The translations under genes were made by a program, and so were the position numbers. A model generated the notes under the pieces. The model worked only from the letters and a program-made list of their open reading frames with translations. It did not search any database and had not been told where the DNA came from. From contig NZ_CP012040.1 in assembly GCF_001050135.1 (NCBI RefSeq), forward strand, positions 4,729,001-4,793,000: a DNA stretch of 64,000 nt. The letters are read 5' to 3'. Positions 54,211 through 61,914 of this stretch are shown in pieces. The stretch comes from Cyclobacterium amurskyense. GTDB lineage: Bacteria; Bacteroidota; Bacteroidia; Cytophagales; Cyclobacteriaceae. How positions within the stretch are numbered: the first letter of the stretch is position 1; each line of letters begins with the position of its first letter.

Positions 54211-56520
54211 TTATTTCAAGAAATCAGGTCTTTTGGTACCATTATAAGGCTTTGCACCAGGGTTGGATTGACTGATTTTCTCTACTTCCAATAGTTTCTG
54301 ATCTGTAACAGTTGGCGCTTTAATAAAGCCATAATACCTTCCTTTCCAGTAATCTCTTAGATAACCGGTAGGCTCCATGATCCTGTTTCCATTTCTGCCA
54401 CCGTCCAGAACAATTGCTCTTCTGGATTCACGCAATAAAGCGGTTTCCCTTGGAGACATGGCTTTAAGGCCACCTTCATAGGAGATATACCCTTTTTCTA
54501 CAAAGAGGTCATCTCTATGAGAGTTGCTGTAATTATAATCCCTGCAATCCAATGGCCATTCTCTGAGATGTTGTGTTGCAGCTTCGAGATCAGCATCATT
54601 GCCTGTAAGGGCTGCATAGGTAAAGTTAAACCAAGGGATTTTTTCCATGCGCTTGATTTCATAGGTTCTCTCTAAACTCCTCAGGTAAGTGGAACGCAAG
54701 TCTGGATCTTTTTCATAGGGAAGCAAGATCATGTAAGATTCCAAGGCAAGGTTATCGTCCCATGGAGCAATTTGAGAAGGAGGAAAGGTTTTCTTTTGTT
54801 TAATTGTATTTTCTGGATAACCCCACTTCACCAATTGCTCATAGCCCTTTTTGTATTTTTCATCCCCGGTTAATGCATAGGTAGCATAGGTGAAAGCCAA
54901 GACTTCTAAACCATTAATTCCACGGTCTTCATAACCGTAAGGCCTTAGCAAATATTCTGGGTTCCATCGACCCCACCTTGTAGGTTCACCATCAGCATCT
55001 ATTAATTCCCAGCCATTGTCCATAATATAAGAAGTCATTCTTGTCATATGTTCCTTGGCCAATTCCTTCTCTTTTCCTTTGGCTACCAAATCGTGAAAAA
55101 TGGCTACAGAGTAATAATGCGCAATTACCTCATCACTTGAAGCATCTCCTTTCCAGTACCATAGGCTATCCGAAGTGGCGTACCATTTGGCTGGTAAACC
55201 ACCAGAGCCTCTATTATCTAAACCCCCAGAGTCACCTTCTCTGGAAAAGACAGCTCTTGAGATAAGCCCTTCTATCGGGGTAACCCTTTCAAGAAATAGC
55301 ATGGCCTGGAAAGCATCTAATGCTTCTTTTCTGTCAGCTTCTTCACCGGTAACTGCGTATTTGTAACTCATAGCTGCCAGGTAGGTAGCCGTATGGGCAC
55401 CATCATTGTCACTTATCTCTCTTTCCCATTCTCCTTTTCTTTTGGTCAATAGATGAACAAAGCCCATTCTTTTATGTCCGTAAGCTTCCATCCATTGCTC
55501 GTAATGCGCAGCTTTTTTCTGTAAAGTATACGGTTCATAATGTATAATGCCTAGTCCTCCATCTGTCGCAGCTACTACTTTATTCTTGGTGCTTGCAATT
55601 CCATTGACTTTATTGTCGGGTAACCAAAGGTCTGAGCCAAAATAGTGAAATTCTTCAGCGGTCATCCTGATAAGACCACGAGGAGTTCCTATCCACATGT
55701 CCCTGTCAAAACCTTTGACCATTTGAGCAGTATTTTCTACTGGCAAACCATCAGCTCCTTTTATTTGTGTAAGAGAAGTTCCTCTAAGCAAGCCTAATCC
55801 CCGATCGGTACTGATATAAAGTTTGCTTCCAATACTAAGTAAGTCTTTGGTGTTTTTTGATGGCAAATTTCCCCAATCAATAAGGTGTTCGTTGACCACT
55901 TTTCCTGCCAATTGCACCAATTCTCCTGGGCGCAGAATATGAAGAGTCTGGCTATAACTTTCAATGGCTGTAATAGGACCTAAAGTAACAGGGTCGGCGA
56001 GAAGCTGACTACCATCTTCCATAAACATGGTTACATCACTTGAAAGAAATCCTCCCTCAGGCATTATATTGGTTAATTTACCACCTTCATATTTAAAAAT
56101 GGATTCCGTAGTAGCTACATGGACCTGATTCAGGTGCATACAAAAGTCTACAAACTTTTCAGCACTTATTTTAGCCCATTTTTTGTCATCAAATAGATAA
56201 AGGCCTGATTTACTGCTTACCCATAGGCCACCTTTTAATACTTCAATTTTATTGATTTGGTCGGGAGCTGCTTTCACAGGAATCAGCTTGTCTCCTTGTA
56301 GAAGCACTAATTTACCATCTTTAACGATATAAACAGATTCATTTAATATAGCCACCTGACTTATAGGAGTATCTGTCGGTATCACCTCTCGCCGTTCTTG
56401 TAAGAAAGGGGCATCCTCTACAGGCTTCCAAAAATGGTCAGCATTTTCTTGGGCAAAGAGGTAATTACAATTTAATAGTGCCGCAACTAGGATAAGCGCA
56501 GCTTTAAAAGTCTTCTTCAT
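54211..56520 (-). CDS. Exported beta-propeller plus alpha/alpha-toroid protein, function unknown
   Basis: 769 residues from ATG 56520; the frame is open further upstream, but this start gives a clean signal peptide ending NYLFAQ. Residues 30-340 are propeller-like, with repeats such as GGLWVSSKSGLYLFDDKKW, SKLYISTDRGLGLLRG, RDMWIGTPRGLIRM and NKVVAATDGGLGIIH, as in two-component-regulator propellers. Residues 350-769 are helical with aromatic-rich motifs (EISDNDGAHTATYLAAM, SSDEVIAHYYSVAIFHDL, IAPWDDNLALESYMIL), typical of (alpha/alpha)6 glycoside hydrolases or lyases. The conserved D/N-D-G and S-S-D-E could be catalytic acids. No named family is recognised. It has no kinase domain. It probably acts on an extracellular glycan. 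Confidence 0.68.
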   Translation of the reverse strand: MKKTFKAALILVAALLNCNYLFAQENADHFWKPVEDAPFLQERREVIPTDTPISQVAILNESVYIVKDGKLVLLQGDKLIPVKAAPDQINKIEVLKGGLWVSSKSGLYLFDDKKWAKISAEKFVDFCMHLNQVHVATTESIFKYEGGKLTNIMPEGGFLSSDVTMFMEDGSQLLADPVTLGPITAIESYSQTLHILRPGELVQLAGKVVNEHLIDWGNLPSKNTKDLLSIGSKLYISTDRGLGLLRGTSLTQIKGADGLPVENTAQMVKGFDRDMWIGTPRGLIRMTAEEFHYFGSDLWLPDNKVNGIASTKNKVVAATDGGLGIIHYEPYTLQKKAAHYEQWMEAYGHKRMGFVHLLTKRKGEWEREISDNDGAHTATYLAAMSYKYAVTGEEADRKEALDAFQAMLFLERVTPIEGLISRAVFSREGDSGGLDNRGSGGLPAKWYATSDSLWYWKGDASSDEVIAHYYSVAIFHDLVAKGKEKELAKEHMTRMTSYIMDNGWELIDADGEPTRWGRWNPEYLLRPYGYEDRGINGLEVLAFTYATYALTGDEKYKKGYEQLVKWGYPENTIKQKKTFPPSQIAPWDDNLALESYMILLPYEKDPDLRSTYLRSLERTYEIKRMEKIPWFNFTYAALTGNDADLEAATQHLREWPLDCRDYNYSNSHRDDLFVEKGYISYEGGLKAMSPRETALLRESRRAIVLDGGRNGNRIMEPTGYLRDYWKGRYYGFIKAPTVTDQKLLEVEKISQSNPGAKPYNGTKRPDFLK

Positions 56521-56603
56521 TGGTAGATAATATTTGTGATTGTTAGTTAAATACCCCTTGGCTAGAAGAATGTACCATATGTAGGTTTTTTTTTGTAAAA
56601 AAA

Positions 56604-56643
56604 AAACCATTGCAAAGGCTAATAAATCCTTTTGCAATGGTTT
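56604..56643 (-). terminator. Intrinsic terminator downstream of the unknown secreted protein gene
   Basis: Stem AAACCATTGCAAA-GG / CC-TTTTGCAATGGTTT with one bulge; the leftward transcript runs into a U-tract (A-run at 56597-56606). It also separates this gene from the next leftward gene. Confidence 0.8.
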
Positions 56644-56672
56644 AATTTAATTACGTTACCTTAAAAATGATA

Positions 56673-58355
56673 TTATTGGTTACTAGAAAAACTTTTTTCA
56701 AGGCTGAGTTTTCCCAACCTGTATTTTTTCTTATACTCTTCAAAAAGAAGTATTTCATGGTCTCCCGTCTTGCTAAAGGCTTTTGCTCTGGAAATCAATT
56801 TTGTTTTCTTAAAGTTAGATAGTTCGTACCTATCTTGATCTCCATTATTATTAACTTTTACCAAAGAAAGCACAAAATCTTTTTTTCTAGTTCGGGGATT
56901 GAATGTTTTTGGGATGACCAATTCCTTGACTCTGATGTTTTCTTCACGATCATTAAACATCAAATAAATGTCATCATCAATAAGTGTGGCATGAAAAGAG
57001 GAGAAAAATCCACCATCTTCAATGCTATATTGGTTTTTTTTAACCTTGCTTATCCAATTTTTGGTTCCAGTGGGCGAAAACTCAATCAATACAATATTTT
57101 TATAATAAAACCTTTCAACCGGTGAATTGGAGTACGAATTATAGTTAGGGGTACTTGTCATGCCTGGTGTGCTACTTGGCCCCCTATAAATGGGAGGTGG
57201 AGAAAAGGAAGAAATTGTCCGATTACGGTTTTCACCTATAACCACTATGCTACCATTACTTTTTAGGAAAATATCCCTGACAGAATAATTGGTATCTCTT
57301 GGTTTTCCTTTGTTGCGTTTTTTGGCTTTTTCAACTTCTTTTTCGGGTAGAAAATCAGCTTCAAATTGATCGATACTTTCAAAAATGTTTGAATGGTCTA
57401 ATGAGGATAGAAGTCGGCTATAACTTCCTATAGAATTATAAAACCCTTTATTATCGGAGTAAAATCCTGCTATAAATAGGTCGCCATTATTGGTCAGTTT
57501 TAAAGCCAATTCATTTAAGTAATTTTCTGGTATAGAAATAATGGTTTTAATAGCTTCTCGATTGGTTCCATCAATGCTGATAAGCGTATATTTGTATAAC
57601 TTTGTTCCAAAAATTATAGCAGTTTTTTTACGTTCAATCGTTTCTACAATAAAATGTACTTTGCCCTGGTTGTCTATAATTGGTTTCATTGAAGAAAAAC
57701 CGTCTTCGAAATCTGTATCAATATAGGATTTGCTCCATTGTAAATTGAGCTCCTGATCAAAGGTTTTAATGATAAACTCGCTTTGGTTTTTAGATTTATT
57801 ATAAATCAATTCAACGGCCAATAATTTGGTCGAATCAGGAGAAAAATGAAAATTAACTCTATTGTTGAAGTTTTTACGGGGATTAATAGTAGGCGCTTTG
57901 TTGGCAGAATTACCCTTCGCAATACATTTTGGTTCCCCTATAGGTTCAAGGGTTTTCTTGTTCAACTCTAAAATATAAATATTCTTTGCAGCATCTCTGT
58001 CTTCATTTCTGGAATAAAATAAATACAATTTGTCCTTAATGGGTAACAGTTCTTCGAACATTGAGAATTTCGGCAAATCTAGTTTTTTTAAATGTTTTGA
58101 CTTTACCAGATTAAAGTTTTCATCATAGCTTTGTAAAGTAGGAAAAGCAGGGGACCCTACAATTTGGCTACTATAGTAATTTTGAGAAATCAAATATCCA
58201 TTGCCATTTTTTAGAATAACCTTTTGGAGGGTATTTTTCTTAAGGCTGTTCTTCTTTGTGGTCCCCCAAGTTACTTTGCTATTGTCTGGTAATTCCTGAC
58301 TGTAGGTTTTAAACCCTAAAAAAGTAATTAGGATAATAAAGATTGCGTTCTTCAT
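56673..58355 (-). CDS. Secreted protein of unknown function
   Basis: 560 residues from ATG 58355; an open extension to 58406 would spoil the signal. The signal peptide ends FKTYSQ (about residue 20). The rest is hydrophilic, with repeated strands that look like irregular beta-propeller blades: FNLVKSKHLKKLDL, FHFSPDSTKLLAVELIYN, LNLQWSKSYIDTDFEDGF, LTNNGDLFIAGFYS and SNGSIVVIGENRNR. A low-complexity Ser/Pro/Tyr segment follows at about 400-420. No catalytic motif is recognised. It lies behind a terminator from its downstream neighbour, so it is transcribed alone. It may be a gliding- or surface-associated propeller; this is a guess from shape alone. Confidence 0.65.
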   Translation of the reverse strand: MKNAIFIILITFLGFKTYSQELPDNSKVTWGTTKKNSLKKNTLQKVILKNGNGYLISQNYYSSQIVGSPAFPTLQSYDENFNLVKSKHLKKLDLPKFSMFEELLPIKDKLYLFYSRNEDRDAAKNIYILELNKKTLEPIGEPKCIAKGNSANKAPTINPRKNFNNRVNFHFSPDSTKLLAVELIYNKSKNQSEFIIKTFDQELNLQWSKSYIDTDFEDGFSSMKPIIDNQGKVHFIVETIERKKTAIIFGTKLYKYTLISIDGTNREAIKTIISIPENYLNELALKLTNNGDLFIAGFYSDNKGFYNSIGSYSRLLSSLDHSNIFESIDQFEADFLPEKEVEKAKKRNKGKPRDTNYSVRDIFLKSNGSIVVIGENRNRTISSFSPPPIYRGPSSTPGMTSTPNYNSYSNSPVERFYYKNIVLIEFSPTGTKNWISKVKKNQYSIEDGGFFSSFHATLIDDDIYLMFNDREENIRVKELVIPKTFNPRTRKKDFVLSLVKVNNNGDQDRYELSNFKKTKLISRAKAFSKTGDHEILLFEEYKKKYRLGKLSLEKSFSSNQ

Positions 58356-58494
58356 AAAATCAAAACTTGCATATTTATAATGCATAAAACATAATTTAAA
58401 AAACAAATTTATGTAGATAAAAGTTTTTAACCTAGTATTTTAATTAATTTTGTCAAACTAAAAAAAAGGATTGAATAATGAGGTGTAAAATGGA
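58356..58494. other. Leader region of the unknown secreted protein gene
   Basis: 139 bp of AT-rich DNA between the leftward start at 58355 and repeat copy F. It should hold the promoter, but no clear box is seen. Confidence 0.3.
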
Positions 58495-58653
58495 TTTAAC
58501 CCGGATTATGTAATTAGATTCGTGATGAATGTTGCAATTGTAAGAAAATCAGGTCGTTTGGGGATTTTAGCATAGCGCCGCAATGGTGAAATTAAAACAG
58601 CAACGAAATGGTTGATTTTAAAGCGATTTCAGCACGTAATAGATTCTCTATTG
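58495..58653 (+). repeat. Intergenic repeat element, copy F (degenerate, truncated)
   Basis: Starts TTTAACCCGGATTATGTAATTAG but lacks the first two hairpins, and the right end stops at AGATTCTCTATTG, without CATATTTCGGGTTTA. The central hairpin (ATTTTAGCATAGC / GCAATGGTGAAAT) and GATTTTAAAGCGATTTCAGC remain. It is the most decayed of the set. Confidence 0.75.
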
Positions 58654-58782
58654 TTAAATAATATAATAATAATTCTGCGCTGATAAAATTCTATTTACAG
58701 TCTTTAAAAGTGTTATGTTTAGAGACTAAAAATTATAAGGAAAGAGATAGAATCCGAGCTAATTTTTAAAAGGAAGGTATTT

Positions 58783-59715
58783 TCAATTCAACTTAAAATT
58801 TTTCATTTGGTAAATCTTCGGCGTTTCCCCAAATTTATTTTTGAAAGCCCTTATAAAATAGGTAACATTATTGAAGCCAGCCAATGCACAAACCTCTTGT
58901 ACCTGATAGGCTGATTGCTGTAATAATTGGGCCGCATTATTCAACCTTTGTTCTAAAATATACTCCATTGGACTGATACCTAACTCTTCTTTGAATGTTC
59001 TTGAAAAGTGTGTTTTACTCATACAGGCTTTGGCACTTAAAACTTCCAATGTTAAATCTTGCTGCAGGTTTTGTTTGATATAATTGACCACATGAGCAAT
59101 TCTATTGCTACTTGCCAATGATTTGTAGGTCTTTTCGAGAATGTCTCTTGCCTGTGTCTGGGACAATCGAATTAGCAATTCCTTTAAAGCCAAAGAAGCT
59201 ATCAGGTCTTTTTCTTTAGACCTTTCCTTCACACCTATTCTTATAAATCGATTGATTATTTCTGATAAGTCTTGATTATTTATAAGGTGAAAATAATTCA
59301 AATCCAGTCCCCATTGTTTTTGCCACACTTTGTCTGGTAATTTTTCATTCAAAAGATTAAAAGTGTTTTCTATCATCTCCTGTGAAATAGAGAGGGCAAT
59401 GCATTGGGTAGGATTGTCCCATTTGGCTTCGGGGAAATCAATCTTCATCAATTCATTAGGTGGAACGATAACCGACTCTCCTGGTAAGTACTCAAATCCA
59501 GGTTTATCAAAAAGGTGCATTACTTTTTTGCCCTTTATCATCGTGGTTAAAACTAAATCACCAAAGCTCAAATTTACACTTGATGCTTGCTGATGTGTTT
59601 CAAAAATATTGAGCTCACAATTATTTAGAGAATAGGTGGTACGGTTTTCTACCAATGTTTTTAAATCCCTTTCCTCTCTCCAGGGAACTCCAGCTATAAA
59701 GGGTTTTCTTGGCAT
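58783..59715 (-). CDS. AraC-family transcriptional regulator
   Basis: 310 residues. The C-terminal hundred carry two HTH units: LTLEVLSAKACMSKTHFSRTFKEELGISPMEYI and VQEVCALAGFNNVTYFIRAFKNKFGETPKIYQ, the standard AraC/XylS pattern. The N-terminal 190 residues form a cupin-like sensing domain (LPGESVIVPPNELMKIDFPE; start LKTLVENRTTYSLNNCEL), as in AraC regulators next to aldehyde dehydrogenase genes. It is divergent from the aldehyde dehydrogenase gene (181 bp apart) and is likely its regulator, perhaps sensing an aldehyde or alcohol. The effector is not known. Confidence 0.9.
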   Translation of the reverse strand: MPRKPFIAGVPWREERDLKTLVENRTTYSLNNCELNIFETHQQASSVNLSFGDLVLTTMIKGKKVMHLFDKPGFEYLPGESVIVPPNELMKIDFPEAKWDNPTQCIALSISQEMIENTFNLLNEKLPDKVWQKQWGLDLNYFHLINNQDLSEIINRFIRIGVKERSKEKDLIASLALKELLIRLSQTQARDILEKTYKSLASSNRIAHVVNYIKQNLQQDLTLEVLSAKACMSKTHFSRTFKEELGISPMEYILEQRLNNAAQLLQQSAYQVQEVCALAGFNNVTYFIRAFKNKFGETPKIYQMKNFKLN

Positions 59716-59844
59716 ATTCTTTTCAAACGATAGGTTATTTGGGCAACATAAATTATGCCTTTTTTAATTTTCAAAAGACTTGGGTTCAAATTATAAATTT
59801 TCCTAAATGATAAATCAGGTGGATAAGATGGTCCTTCAGGTCGA

Positions 59845-59873
59845 TTTTGAAAATTAATTTACTTATAAATTTG
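59845..59873 (+). promoter_or_regulatory. Candidate promoter of the aldehyde dehydrogenase gene
   Basis: TTTTG at 59845-59849 and TAAATTTG at 59866-59873. The 16-nt gap is slightly short for the Bacteroidota consensus. The predicted start site is about 17 nt before the ATG at 59897. Confidence 0.42.
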
Positions 59874-59896
59874 ATAAAACTCAAAATAATAAAAAA

Positions 59897-61423
59897 ATGT
59901 CAACACAAACATTATCCCAAAGTACGCCAGTAGAGCGACCAAAAGTAAAAGAAAAGTACGACCATTTTATAGGAGGAAAATGGGTGGCACCATCTTCAGG
60001 TGAATATTTTGACAATATATCCCCAATTGATGGCAAACCATTTACCAAAGCCGCAAGAGGGAACAAAGAAGATGTTGATTTGGCTTTGGATGCAGCCCAC
60101 GAGGCCTTTAAAACCTGGTCTAAAACATCTCCTGCTGAAAGGAGCAGACTGCTTAATAAAATAGCAGATGTAATAGAGGAAAACCTCGAAATGCTAGCTA
60201 GGATAGAAACGGTAGACAATGGCAAAGCATTGAGAGAGACCAGAGCGGCAGATTTGCCTTTGGTTATTGATCATTTCAGGTATTTTGCAGGGGTGATCAG
60301 AGCCGATGAAAGTACAATCTCCGAACATGATGAAAACACCGTAAGTATCGCATTACACGAACCTCTGGGAGTAGTGGCGCAAATTATTCCTTGGAATTTC
60401 CCTTTATTAATGGCCACTTGGAAAATGGCTCCAGCGCTGGCAGCAGGCTGTTGCACAGTGGTGAAACCGGCTGAACAAACACCTACTAGTATAATGGTGC
60501 TAATGGAGTTGATCGGAGACATTTTACCTCCTGGTGTACTTAATGTTGTTACTGGTTTTGGGCCTGAGGCAGGAAAACCTCTTGCTAGTTCAAAAAAAGT
60601 AGCTAAAGTTTCTTTTACTGGAGAAACGACTACAGGTAGACTTATTATGCAATATGCATCAGAAAATTTGGTACCGGTCACCATGGAATTAGGTGGTAAA
60701 TCTCCAAATATATTTATGAAGTCTGTGGCAGATGCCGATGACGATTATTTTGATAAAGCAGTAGAAGGTGCTGTGCTTTTCGCTTTTAATCAAGGAGAAG
60801 TATGTACTTGTCCATCAAGGATTTTAGTTCATGAAGACATCTATGATGTGTTTATGGAAAAAGTGATCGAAAGAACCAAAGCAATTAAAATGGGACATCC
60901 TTTGGCCGAAGACACGATGATGGGGGCACAGTCTTCCAATGATCAGTTAGAAAAAATCATGTCCTACATGGATATTGGTAAGAAAGAGGGTGCTCAAATT
61001 CTATGCGGTGGTGACAAGGCTGGCCTGAACAGTGGACTTGAAACAGGCTATTATGTACAGCCTACCATTTTTAAAGGACACAATAAAATGAGGGTTTTTC
61101 AGGAAGAGATTTTTGGGCCAGTGACTTCTGTTACCACCTTTAAAACAACCGAAGAAGCAATAGAAATAGCCAATGATACCATGTATGGTTTGGGCGCTGG
61201 CCTATGGTCTAGAGATGCCCATGAGCTGTATCAAGTTCCAAGGGCTATTAAAGCAGGTAGGGTTTGGGTCAATTGTTACCATGCCTACCCAGCGCACGCA
61301 CCTTTTGGAGGTTACAAAAAATCTGGATTTGGTAGGGAAAATCACTTGATGATGTTAGACCACTACAGGCAAACAAAAAACATGTTAATCTCGTATGATA
61401 AAAATAAATTGGGTTTCTTTTAA
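59897..61423 (+). CDS. NAD(P)-dependent aldehyde dehydrogenase
   Basis: 508 residues, the normal ALDH length. The catalytic cysteine is C303 in FNQGEVCTCPSR and the general base E264 in VTMELGGKSPN. The cofactor loop is FTGETTTGR near residue 240, and the oxyanion Asn is in IIPWNFPLLMATWKMAPAL near 163-180. QEEIFGPVTSVTTFKTTEEAIEIAND lies near residue 400. The second cysteine (C305) and the overall sequence resemble AldB/ExaC-type acetaldehyde dehydrogenases found beside DUF779 genes. It oxidises an aldehyde to an acid in the cytosol. The divergent AraC gene is a likely regulator. Substrate specificity is inferred from context only. Confidence 0.94.
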   Translation: MSTQTLSQSTPVERPKVKEKYDHFIGGKWVAPSSGEYFDNISPIDGKPFTKAARGNKEDVDLALDAAHEAFKTWSKTSPAERSRLLNKIADVIEENLEMLARIETVDNGKALRETRAADLPLVIDHFRYFAGVIRADESTISEHDENTVSIALHEPLGVVAQIIPWNFPLLMATWKMAPALAAGCCTVVKPAEQTPTSIMVLMELIGDILPPGVLNVVTGFGPEAGKPLASSKKVAKVSFTGETTTGRLIMQYASENLVPVTMELGGKSPNIFMKSVADADDDYFDKAVEGAVLFAFNQGEVCTCPSRILVHEDIYDVFMEKVIERTKAIKMGHPLAEDTMMGAQSSNDQLEKIMSYMDIGKKEGAQILCGGDKAGLNSGLETGYYVQPTIFKGHNKMRVFQEEIFGPVTSVTTFKTTEEAIEIANDTMYGLGAGLWSRDAHELYQVPRAIKAGRVWVNCYHAYPAHAPFGGYKKSGFGRENHLMMLDHYRQTKNMLISYDKNKLGFF

Positions 61424-61432
61424 TTGACAAAG

Positions 61433-61465
61433 TGCCGGATGTCTTGTGACTCCGGCATTTTTTTT
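61433..61465 (+). terminator. Intrinsic terminator or attenuator between aldehyde dehydrogenase and DUF779 genes
   Basis: Stem TGCCGGA / TCCGGCA (61433-61439 with 61451-61457), then a run of eight Ts. It stands 23 nt before the DUF779 ATG, so it may lower expression of the second gene relative to the first. Confidence 0.78.
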
Positions 61466-61487
61466 CTTATATAAAACCGAAATAGCC

Positions 61488-61886
61488 ATGCAAGAATATG
61501 TCCCCAGGGTGATTGTTACAGAAGAAGCCAAAGCAATTATTGATAAATTAAAAAAATCTCATGACAATGATTTGATGTTTCACCAGAGTGGGGGATGTTG
61601 TGATGGATCTTCCCCAATGTGCTTCGAAAAAGGCGACTTTATTGTGGGAGGCAGCGATGTGTGGATGGGAGAGGTATATGGTTGTGATTTTTTTATGAAT
61701 GAAGATCAGTTTGACTATTGGAAGCATACCCAATTGACTTTGGATGTGGTTCCCGGAAGAGGTAGTAGTTTTTCAATTGAAATTCCTTTGGGAATTAGGT
61801 TTATGATTCGGTCCAGATTATTTACAACTGAAGAATTGGATAGGTTAAGCCCGGTAATTACTGGCGAAGAATACTTGGATCAGTAG
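61488..61886 (+). CDS. DUF779 family protein
   Basis: 132 residues from ATG 61488; an upstream in-frame start at 61446 lies within the terminator and is not used. The family mark is the cysteine cluster FHQSGGCCDGSSPMC (C37, C38, C45), followed by DFIVGGSDVWMGEVYGCDFFM. DUF779 genes are regularly found next to AldB-type aldehyde dehydrogenases, and the pairing is preserved here. The cysteines may bind a metal, and a role in maturing or protecting the dehydrogenase is a common guess, unproven. The ending SIEIPLGIRFMIRSRLFT is also conserved. Confidence 0.9.
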   Translation: MQEYVPRVIVTEEAKAIIDKLKKSHDNDLMFHQSGGCCDGSSPMCFEKGDFIVGGSDVWMGEVYGCDFFMNEDQFDYWKHTQLTLDVVPGRGSSFSIEIPLGIRFMIRSRLFTTEELDRLSPVITGEEYLDQ

Positions 61887-61914
61887 GGTATAAAGGCACT
61901 AAACAATTATATAT

